7,001 nucleotides of DNA. Origin: Bacteroidota bacterium (GTDB lineage Bacteria; Bacteroidota; Bacteroidia; Flavobacteriales_D; Sanyastnellaceae). Position numbers and translations under genes: made by a program. The notes beneath the pieces were generated by a model, which worked only from the letters and a program-made list of their open reading frames with translations, was not told the DNA's origin and did not search any database. The stretch is taken from NCBI GenBank assembly GCA_027618855.1, contig JAQCID010000060.1, forward strand, positions 1 to 7,001. The letters are read 5' to 3'. The stretch's first letter is position 1, and every line of letters begins with the position of its first letter. This document shows positions 1 through 5,633 of this stretch, piece by piece.

Positions 1-314
1 TTTTTGTCCCAGAGCTTTACAGATCCTTAATGTTGGGATTGGTTCTCTCTATTTTTGTCGGATGGTTGATCACGCTTAAGTTTAAAATAAGCATGCACAT
101 GCTGGCCTCTGGGGGAGTTCTTGCGGCCATACTCATTGCTTCTATAAGGCTTGAAACCTTGGATTTACAATGGATTTCAGCTATAATAATTTCGGGAGGA
201 TTGTTGGGGTGGAGCCGACTTTGCCTAAAAGCACATACGCCTGTGGAAGTATATTCAGGATATGCAGTGGGATTCTGTTGTGTTGGAATGACAATGATAT
301 TGGGACTTGGCTAA
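1..314 (+). CDS. PAP2-family membrane phosphatase, C-terminal part (5' end outside window)
   Basis: The frame is open from the first full codon at position 3 to a TAA at 312-314, giving 103 visible residues. The ATG at 30 is internal, so the true start lies upstream of the window. The fragment is very hydrophobic, with about three or four membrane segments. It carries WSRLCLKAHTPVEV near the end, matching the third PAP2 phosphatase motif (SR-x5-H-x3-D), with Glu where the classical motif has Asp. KISMH about 50 residues earlier sits where the PSGH motif normally lies. PAP2 enzymes remove phosphate from lipid phosphates or pyrophosphates such as undecaprenyl pyrophosphate or phosphatidate, at the membrane. 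Full-length relatives are about 200 residues, so roughly half is visible. The substrate cannot be told from this fragment. The gene ends 6 bp from the stop of the converging HPt gene with no clear terminator between them. Family assignment is fairly sure; exact function is open. Confidence 0.8.
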   Translation, partial: FVPELYRSLMLGLVLSIFVGWLITLKFKISMHMLASGGVLAAILIASIRLETLDLQWISAIIISGGLLGWSRLCLKAHTPVEVYSGYAVGFCCVGMTMILGLG

Positions 315-320
315 TCCAAA

Positions 321-737
321 TCAGGCCACAGCTGCAAGAAAGTTGCCATCGTTCTCTGTGTTAGATATGTATACAGAAAGCGCACTTTGAGCCCTCTTCA
401 ATTCATAAACCAACTCAAAGACCATTCCTGGCAGTTCACTCGTATCTACATTAAACTTAGATCTGTATTCAATGCCGGATAGTAAATTTTCAGTGTCTCT
501 AAGGCCCAACATTTGCACGCTTGATTTCAATGTATGAGCGACTGTGTGGAGATATGCATAATCTCCAGACTTCACCCGATTCTCGAGTATAGCACAGTAA
601 TCGGGATTTTGCTTGAGAAATAATTCGATAATCCCATTCACCAAACGCCGATTCCCTTGGAATGCATCTTCTAGATATGTTAAGTCAAATGGGGAAATCA
701 TATTACTCATTACGTACTTAAGTGCAAAAGGTTTCAT
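321..737 (-). CDS. Stand-alone HPt (histidine phosphotransfer) domain protein
   Basis: This encodes a small, all-helical cytoplasmic protein of 138 residues. The HPt signature AHTLKSS lies at residues 67-73, making His68 the predicted phosphoacceptor. It is followed by the usual hydrophobic run and Gly (VQMLGL). HPt proteins accept phosphate from a hybrid histidine kinase receiver domain and pass it to a response regulator. No kinase or regulator is visible nearby, so this is an orphan HPt whose partners lie elsewhere. The start is uncertain: ATG codons occur at 737, 710 and 701, and none has a clear Shine-Dalgarno sequence. The helical domain begins around residue 16, so the first nine residues may not be translated. 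The gene is divergent from galE and convergent with the PAP2 gene. The domain call is firm; the signalling pathway is unknown. Confidence 0.85.
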   Translation of the reverse strand: MKPFALKYVMSNMISPFDLTYLEDAFQGNRRLVNGIIELFLKQNPDYCAILENRVKSGDYAYLHTVAHTLKSSVQMLGLRDTENLLSGIEYRSKFNVDTSELPGMVFELVYELKRAQSALSVYISNTENDGNFLAAVA

Positions 738-768
738 ATTGTATGACTTTAGTCGGAATTCTCTTCAT

Positions 769-776
769 TAGCTTTG
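769..776 (+). promoter_or_regulatory. Bacteroidota-type -7 box (TAGCTTTG) for galE
   Basis: TAGCTTTG is a perfect match to the TAnnTTTG -7 element used by the Bacteroidota primary sigma factor. A TTTA at 748-751, 17 bp upstream, is a passable -33 element (consensus TTTG). Transcription would then start around 779-783, at or next to the first galE ATG, giving a leaderless or nearly leaderless message. The GAGG at 775-778, which looks like a Shine-Dalgarno sequence for the ATG at 787, overlaps this box. The two readings therefore compete unless another promoter lies upstream. This is inferred from sequence only. Confidence 0.5.
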
Positions 777-780
777 AGGT

Positions 781-1836
781 ATGCAAATGAAATCTTCTAT
801 TTTAGTTACTGGTGGAGCAGGATATATTGGATCCCACACAGCGGTATCTCTTGAAAAAGCAGGTTTTAGAGTGGTTTTGTTAGATAATTACAGCAATTCA
901 GATTTCAAAGCTGTGCAGGGTATCAGATCTCTCATCAACTCTGAAGTCCCATTCTATGAAGTGGACTGTAGGGATAAGGATGGTCTGATTGATGTGTTTA
1001 GAACAGAAAAGGAAAAGGGCCATTTGATCAAAGGAGTCATCCATTTTGCTGCGCTTAAGTCAGTTGGAGAAAGTGTTGAGAACCCCGAATTGTATAAGGA
1101 CAATAACATCGTGGGAACACAGCGGTTGTTAGAAGTGATGCGGGAATTTGATGTTGAAAATTTGGTTTTTTCTTCAAGTTGCACCGTCTACGGAGAACCC
1201 GAAGTTGTCCCCGTTGATGAAAATGCCCCGTTCTTAGAAGCGGAATCTCCCTACGGATTTACCAAACAAGCGTGCGAGAGATTCATCGTAAATCATTTGA
1301 AACCAAATCCTGAATTTAACGCTGTTATTCTTAGGTATTTTAACCCCATAGGAGCTCATCCCAGTGCGAAAATTGGCGAGTCCCCAAGTGGAGTTCCGAA
1401 TAACCTTGTCCCTTATCTATGCCAATCTGTTGCTGGAGTAAGAGGTACCTTACACGTTTTCGGGACTGATTACCCGACACCAGATGGTTCTTGTATCAGG
1501 GATTATCTACATGTGATGGATTTAGCCGAAGCGCATGTCTCTGCACTTGAATACCTTTTTAAGGATAAGTTGAGGGGAAAGGATACGGGTTGGAGAGCTT
1601 ATAATTTAGGGACTGGCAAGGGTGCTTCTGTATTAGAAGTCATTAAGGCATTCAAAAATGTTACTGGGTTAGAAGTCCCATATTCAATAGCTGAAAGGAG
1701 GGAAGGGGATGTAGTGGCGATTTGGGCAAATGCTTCTAGGGCAAAAGATGAATTGGGCTGGGAGGCAAAACGTTCCCTTGAGGAAGCATTAAACGATTCC
1801 TGGAAATGGCAAAAAAAAAGACCCGATTCACAATGA
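781..1836 (+). CDS. galE: UDP-glucose 4-epimerase
   Basis: GalE interconverts UDP-glucose and UDP-galactose in the cytoplasm, feeding the Leloir pathway and surface polysaccharide synthesis. The 351-residue protein is an extended short-chain dehydrogenase/reductase of usual length. The NAD-binding GGAGYIG lies at residues 11-17, with Asp35 after the second strand. HFAALKSVGESV is at 88-99. SSSCTVYG (131-138) and SPYGFTK (156-162) supply the catalytic Ser133, Tyr158 and Lys162, spaced as in E. coli GalE (Ser124, Tyr149, Lys153). The sugar-binding PDGSCIRDYLHV stretch is also present. Two starts are possible: ATG 781 and ATG 787 (third residue). A GAGG at 775-778 is well spaced only for 787, whereas a leaderless message would favour 781; I give the longer form. 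The stop codon lies inside a terminator hairpin shared with the converging gene. Arginine is coded by AGA or AGG in 14 of 17 cases. The family is certain; action on N-acetylated sugars as well cannot be excluded. Confidence 0.95.
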   Translation: MQMKSSILVTGGAGYIGSHTAVSLEKAGFRVVLLDNYSNSDFKAVQGIRSLINSEVPFYEVDCRDKDGLIDVFRTEKEKGHLIKGVIHFAALKSVGESVENPELYKDNNIVGTQRLLEVMREFDVENLVFSSSCTVYGEPEVVPVDENAPFLEAESPYGFTKQACERFIVNHLKPNPEFNAVILRYFNPIGAHPSAKIGESPSGVPNNLVPYLCQSVAGVRGTLHVFGTDYPTPDGSCIRDYLHVMDLAEAHVSALEYLFKDKLRGKDTGWRAYNLGTGKGASVLEVIKAFKNVTGLEVPYSIAERREGDVVAIWANASRAKDELGWEAKRSLEEALNDSWKWQKKRPDSQ

Positions 1837-1852
1837 ACCGAGCCTTTTTTTT
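1811..1852 (-). terminator. Rho-independent terminator, strongest for the minus-strand gene, shared with galE
   Basis: An 11-bp stem (1820-1830 with 1834-1844) and a 3-nt loop (CAA at 1831-1833) are flanked by nine A's (1811-1819) and eight T's (1845-1852). In minus-strand RNA all 11 positions pair, three of them as G-U wobbles, and a U9 tract follows. In plus-strand RNA those three positions become A-C mismatches (1821/1843, 1823/1841, 1826/1838), so the hairpin is weaker for galE, although it has a U8 tract. It lies 38 nt beyond the stop of the minus-strand type IX cargo gene and overlaps the last codons and TGA of galE. It probably ends both transcripts, with higher efficiency for the minus strand. 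Confidence 0.85.
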
Positions 1853-1889
1853 ATTTTGTTAGTAGGGAGTATTCTTCCAACTGTTAATC

Positions 1890-3188
1890 TTAATGCTTGA
1901 TTACAGTTGTGTGAGTCACCTCGTCACCGTGAACAACACGTAGGGAGTAGAAACCGACATCGCTTAAGTCGTCAGTGTTGAAGTTGATCACTTTGTTATC
2001 TGGGTTGATGTTGATCATGTCTGCACGAAGAACGTTTCCGGCAAAGTCAAGCAACTGAACGATTACTTTTCCCTCTTCGATTCCGTCGATACGAATACCA
2101 AGTTCATTTTGAAATGGGTTAGGGTAAGCAGTTACCTTAAGATCTGTGTCAGAGAACGATGAAGGAGTATCGCTATTGTTCTCCTTCACTAAAGCAGAGA
2201 AGCAAGCGTTCGTCTCAAGCTCTGTTCCATTGAAAGTACATGTTCCAAGAGCATCAGCAGGATTGTCGTTTGCCAATACAGCAAGACGGGTTCCATGGTT
2301 AGACTTAAGTAGTATAGTATAATCAAATCCCTGACGTACTTTCTCGTTCATTGGGACAATTAATAATCCGTCCTTTATATTTCTAGCAGATACTTCTTGA
2401 ACCAACATTACATTGTTACGTGAGTCTCTCATAGATATACGACCTACAAAGTCAGCATCGATGTGTTGAATTTGATAAGTGATCTGCTTAAGGGTACCTG
2501 TAGCACAAGCTGTAAAGGTTTGACCGATTGTTTCACCATTAGTACGGATACGTCCAGTGTGGGCAGACACCTCAGTGTTACAAAGACCATTCGCAGATTT
2601 CTCAGTAGGAATGAAAGTATCATCGTTTGTTTGATTTGCTGCACGTCCTTCATCGTTAGAAAGACCGGTCGCTTCAACCGTTTTAAAGCCAAATTCTCCA
2701 ACCAACTGTCCACGGCAAGGTGATCCGTCAATCGTAAGTGTTCCCATAGGACCTTGCTTCGCACGAAGGCTAAGCTCAAATCCAGTGTCAGTACTTACAT
2801 TAAGGATATAACGAAGGCCAGACTTAACACGCGTCTCCATAGGGAGGACGACTTTTCCGTCTACGACCTGTCCGTGCTTAAATCGTGCAATGTCGAGTAC
2901 CAAACCATTCATAGAGCGTACTTCAACAGTGTACGTTCCGCGATCGTTTAGTCCTTTAATATTTAAGGTCACCTCCATTAATTTTCCATCTGTACAAGCA
3001 GTGAAAATTTGAGTGGCAGAAGACCCATTTAATAGAATTGTTTTGTCAGCATCTTTGACGTTATAAGAGCAGTCATATGCTGAAGTGGCACCTTCTAATG
3101 CGTTAGTAGGAGCAGAAGCGTCCTGAGCCAGGAGGTTACCAGTAGTAAAAACTGCGAGAGCAGCGAGTGTTGAGTAAAACTTATTCAT
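1890..3188 (-). CDS. Secreted two-domain protein with type IX secretion (Por) C-terminal sorting domain
   Basis: This 432-residue protein has no function that I recognise. Residues 1-21 form a signal peptide with probable cleavage in NLLA|QDAS, leaving Gln first as is common in this phylum. Two related domains follow, about 40-170 and 203-332. Each has a Cys pair exactly 25 residues apart (Cys40/65 and Cys203/228), a Q-x-FTAC motif before a run of predicted beta strands, and a DGxxxxPM motif (110-117 and 273-280). Single Cys158 and Cys317/329 close them. They look like extracellular beta-sandwich modules, possibly disulfide-bonded. The C-terminal ~80 residues start with YPNPF (355-359) and end VIKH, the layout of a type A sorting domain that directs export through PorU/SprA-type machinery to the surface or medium. 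Arginine is CGT in 14 of 19 cases, unlike galE, which suggests high expression or a different history. No catalytic motif is visible; an adhesive or binding role is only a guess. Confidence 0.85.
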   Translation of the reverse strand: MNKFYSTLAALAVFTTGNLLAQDASAPTNALEGATSAYDCSYNVKDADKTILLNGSSATQIFTACTDGKLMEVTLNIKGLNDRGTYTVEVRSMNGLVLDIARFKHGQVVDGKVVLPMETRVKSGLRYILNVSTDTGFELSLRAKQGPMGTLTIDGSPCRGQLVGEFGFKTVEATGLSNDEGRAANQTNDDTFIPTEKSANGLCNTEVSAHTGRIRTNGETIGQTFTACATGTLKQITYQIQHIDADFVGRISMRDSRNNVMLVQEVSARNIKDGLLIVPMNEKVRQGFDYTILLKSNHGTRLAVLANDNPADALGTCTFNGTELETNACFSALVKENNSDTPSSFSDTDLKVTAYPNPFQNELGIRIDGIEEGKVIVQLLDFAGNVLRADMININPDNKVINFNTDDLSDVGFYSLRVVHGDEVTHTTVIKH

Positions 3189-3283
3189 AATAATATAGAT
3201 TGATAGGGTTAAAAAAAAGATTCACTCCCTTTTACTCTTGTCGATCCAAATAAGTTTCATTTTTTGTAAAAATAAAACGCCTC

Positions 3284-3311
3284 GTCACTATAAATAGCTC
3301 ACTATAAGTAG
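3284..3311. repeat. Two-copy 14-bp near-tandem repeat
   Basis: The plus strand shows GTCACTATAAATAG (3284-3297) followed directly by CTCACTATAAGTAG (3298-3311), differing at 2 of 14 positions. It lies about 100 bp upstream of the type IX cargo gene start and could be a pair of regulator binding sites or simply a small duplication. No regulator is identified. Confidence 0.6.
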
Positions 3312-3360
3312 TTTAGATGTAAAATAAAATTTATATACAATCTGGGTGTACACTTAATTA

Positions 3361-3387
3361 TGTACTGCCTGTACTGCCTGTCCTGCG
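3361..3387. repeat. 9-bp tandem repeat, three copies (third imperfect)
   Basis: TGTACTGCC occurs at 3361-3369 and 3370-3378, followed by TGTCCTGCG at 3379-3387, which differs at two positions. The array begins 13 bp beyond the lpxA stop codon. It is noncoding and short, and copy number could vary by replication slippage. No function is evident. Confidence 0.7.
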
Positions 3388-3400
3388 ATACTGGGCGGAA

Positions 3401-4186
3401 TCAGAAGGGCCCCCTAATGATTCCTTTGTCGGATTTAAGAATGAAGTCAAGCACGAAGTCTTTGTCCTCACAAGAAGGGAATTCAGCATCAGCAACTTTT
3501 AGGGCTTGGCTCATATTTACATTTTGAACGTACAGCGTTCTATAAATATCTTCAATACGTGTGATTCTATCTTGGTCAAATCCCCTTCTTCTAAGCCCTA
3601 TTGAATTGACTCCTATATATGCCAATGGTTCTCTGGCAGCTTTAATATAGGGTGGGATGTTCTTTCTCACCAATGATCCACCAGCTACAAATGCGTGCGC
3701 CCCAATTCTGATAAACTGTTGAATGCCTACCATTCCCTCTACGATAACCCAGTCATCAATGGTGACGTGGCCAGCAACATTTACAGCGTTTGCGAGAACC
3801 ACTCGGTCTCCTATATGTACATCATGTGCCAAATGTACATATGCCATGATCAAGCAATCATTGCCAACTGTTGTTTTGAGTCTATCCGAAGTAGCTCTGT
3901 GAATTGTGACACACTCTCTTATTGTCGTTCGGTCTCCAATCTCAACAGTCGTGTTTTCATCTTCGAACTTAAGATCTTGTGGTTCAGCGCCGATGACTGC
4001 ACCAGGAAATATTTTACAATCTTCTCCTATCGTCGTGCTTTCTAGGATTGAGACATTAGGCCCTATATATGTTCTCGCACCTATCGTAACGTTCGGCCCG
4101 ATGTATGAGAAAGGTTCAACAATTACCCCTTCGCCTAAAGAGGCATGTTCGTGAATGAATGCTTGTGGGCTTATTTTCGTTGTCAT
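3401..4186 (-). CDS. lpxA: Acyl-[ACP]-UDP-N-acetylglucosamine O-acyltransferase
   Basis: LpxA catalyses the first step of lipid A synthesis, moving a 3-hydroxyacyl chain from ACP to the 3-OH of UDP-GlcNAc in the cytoplasm. The 261-residue protein matches the family length (E. coli 262). Residues about 5-190 are hexapeptide repeats forming a left-handed beta helix, and a helical C-terminal domain follows. The HLAHD motif (118-122) gives catalytic His121, equivalent to E. coli His125. VAGHV contains His140 (E. coli His144). E. coli His160 is replaced by Gln156 in IQQF. Gly169 aligns with E. coli Gly173, the hydrocarbon-ruler residue, so a long (C14 or longer) acyl chain is expected; this is inference. 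The conserved PPYIKA segment and the basic GLRRRGF stretch are present. The gene is last in the lpx block, 28 bp after lpxC-fabZ, with no Shine-Dalgarno sequence before its ATG. The identification is secure. Confidence 0.95.
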   Translation of the reverse strand: MTTKISPQAFIHEHASLGEGVIVEPFSYIGPNVTIGARTYIGPNVSILESTTIGEDCKIFPGAVIGAEPQDLKFEDENTTVEIGDRTTIRECVTIHRATSDRLKTTVGNDCLIMAYVHLAHDVHIGDRVVLANAVNVAGHVTIDDWVIVEGMVGIQQFIRIGAHAFVAGGSLVRKNIPPYIKAAREPLAYIGVNSIGLRRRGFDQDRITRIEDIYRTLYVQNVNMSQALKVADAEFPSCEDKDFVLDFILKSDKGIIRGPF

Positions 4187-4214
4187 AGGGATTGTAAGGA
4201 TGTTGAAATATTCT

Positions 4215-5633
4215 CTATTTTTCTAAGGGAACTCTGTCCTTGATCACTTGAGCTAAGAGTATGGCTTGAGAAACCAAAATGCCTCTAACATATCCCTTTC
4301 CTTGCATATGTACCAACCCTCTTCTGATCGGTGATATTAATTTAAGATGGAAAACAATTGAATCGCCTGGCATTACTTTTTGTTTAAACCGGACTTCATC
4401 AATTTTTAAAAAGTATGTAGACCAATATTCAGGTTCTTCCACATTTGAAAGCGCGAATACGCCACCTACTTGTGCCATCGCTTCTACTTGAAGTACGCCA
4501 GGCATGACAGGGTTGTTAGGAAAGTGACCCTGAAAAAAGGGTTCATTGATCGTCACATTTTTAACGCCAGTGATACTTTGATCATCCATTTCAAGAATTC
4601 TATCTACCAATAGGAATGGATAGCGATGTGGAAGAAGTTTAGAAATTTGATTGACATCTAGAATGGAATCTTTATCTGTTCTTAGATCGGGCAAATCTCC
4701 AAGTGCCAGTATTTGTTTGTCAAGGGCTTTTGCAAATTCCACATTCGCTTCATGTCCGGGACGTGCAGCAAGCACATGGCCATATATATAACAACCTGTC
4801 AGTGCAATGTCACCAAGTATATCGAGTAGCTTATGTCTGGCGGGTTCATTAGAGAAACGTAAAGGAGATGTACTCACAACACCTGCCTCATCTTCGACCA
4901 CTCCCAGATCTTTTCGGCCCATAGCATCAGCGATGGACTGCAATTCCTTTTTTGAGTAGGGCCTTTCTGCAAGAACGATTGCGTTCCCTACATCTCCTCC
5001 TTTAATCAGCCCTTTGTCCGCCAATTCTTTCAGCTCCTTCATAAAGACAAACGTCCTGCTAGGTGCAATTTCTTTCGTAAAATCACTGAGCTTTTCAAGT
5101 CTAGCATGTTGCGTCCCTAAAACTGGACTGTTGTAATCGACCATTACCGTAAGACGGAACTCGTCTTCATCGAGCGGCACGATTAACATTTCGAGACCGT
5201 TCTCTTTGTCTATATAACTTATATTTTTTCTAACCTTAAAGAATCTTCTGTCGGCCTCTAGCTCGATGGTGCCGACTTCTTCAATGCCATTGATAAATGC
5301 CAATGCACTGCCATCTATAATGGGGACTTCCTGTGCATCCATTTGAATTAAAGCATTGTCAACTCCGGCTGCGTACAATGCAGCGAGTATATGTTCCGTT
5401 GTATTTATTTCTACACCGCCTTGAGACAATGATGTGCATCTAAATGTAGAAATTTCATTTTTTGTGCACGCTTTAACGATGGGTTGGCCTTCAAGATCTG
5501 TACGTTGGAATTTATATCCATGATGTGCAGCTGCTGGTTGCACTGTTAAAATGCACATTTTTCCAGTATGCAGACCTACACCCTTAAAGGTGACTTTGCT
5601 TTTGAGTGTGTGCTGCTTCGTTGAATCAATCAT
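4215..5633 (-). CDS. lpxC-fabZ: Bifunctional UDP-3-O-acyl-GlcNAc deacetylase / 3-hydroxyacyl-ACP dehydratase (LpxC-FabZ fusion)
   Basis: This is a 472-residue two-enzyme fusion. The N-terminal LpxC part (about 1-305) is the zinc deacetylase that commits UDP-GlcNAc to lipid A. It has GVGLHTGK (18-25), TTEHILAAL with Glu80 and zinc ligand His81, IIDGSA (105-110), RHKLLD with zinc ligands His267 and Asp271, and catalytic His294 in PGHEAN. The C-terminal FabZ part (about 325-472) dehydrates 3-hydroxyacyl-ACP in fatty acid elongation. It has LLPHRYPFLLVDRI (333-346) and GHFPNNPVMPGVLQVEAMAQ, with catalytic His370 and Glu384. All key residues of both enzymes are present, so both should be active. 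The two compete for the same 3-hydroxyacyl-ACP pool, and fusion fixes them at a 1:1 ratio. This fusion is characteristic of Bacteroidota. Its ATG overlaps the lpxD TGA by 4 bp (ATGA), implying translational coupling. Confidence 0.96.
   Translation of the reverse strand: MIDSTKQHTLKSKVTFKGVGLHTGKMCILTVQPAAAHHGYKFQRTDLEGQPIVKACTKNEISTFRCTSLSQGGVEINTTEHILAALYAAGVDNALIQMDAQEVPIIDGSALAFINGIEEVGTIELEADRRFFKVRKNISYIDKENGLEMLIVPLDEDEFRLTVMVDYNSPVLGTQHARLEKLSDFTKEIAPSRTFVFMKELKELADKGLIKGGDVGNAIVLAERPYSKKELQSIADAMGRKDLGVVEDEAGVVSTSPLRFSNEPARHKLLDILGDIALTGCYIYGHVLAARPGHEANVEFAKALDKQILALGDLPDLRTDKDSILDVNQISKLLPHRYPFLLVDRILEMDDQSITGVKNVTINEPFFQGHFPNNPVMPGVLQVEAMAQVGGVFALSNVEEPEYWSTYFLKIDEVRFKQKVMPGDSIVFHLKLISPIRRGLVHMQGKGYVRGILVSQAILLAQVIKDRVPLEK

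Larger units (their letters stand above)
3189..3400 (-). promoter_or_regulatory. Leader/promoter region of the type IX cargo gene
   Basis: This 212-bp AT-rich gap separates the lpxA stop from the cargo gene start and should hold the cargo gene promoter. I found no perfect TAnnTTTG box on the minus strand; the nearest is CTTATTTG at 3247-3254, a poor match. It contains a 14-bp near-tandem repeat (3284-3311), a 9-bp tandem repeat (3361-3387), an 8-bp palindrome GTGTACAC (3346-3353), a T8 tract in the minus-strand leader (3211-3218) and a 12-codon upstream ORF (3222-3260). No Shine-Dalgarno sequence lies close to the ATG at 3188. There is no clear hairpin with a U tract after lpxA, so read-through from the lpx operon is possible. 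Confidence 0.4.

Noticed and set aside
170..364. Second plus-strand frame overlapping the PAP2 fragment
   Set aside because: The overlapping frame carries the PAP2 motif and continuous membrane segments; this one has neither and runs into the converging HPt gene.
2444..2951. Open frames of 65-111 codons overlapping the type IX cargo gene in other frames
   Set aside because: They have no recognisable motif or start context, and the cargo gene frame has a signal peptide, a domain duplication and a sorting domain.
3348..3365. GTACA/TGTAC inverted repeat as a terminator for lpxA
   Set aside because: The stem is only 5 bp with an AT-rich loop and no U tract follows, so it is not a credible rho-independent terminator.
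3284..3387. Short repeats as a CRISPR remnant
   Set aside because: The units are 9 and 14 bp, directly adjacent, with no spacers and no cas genes nearby.
3695..4154. Open frames on the plus strand opposite lpxA
   Set aside because: They are antisense to a well-supported hexapeptide-repeat gene, show no family motif, and are explained by the repetitive composition of lpxA.
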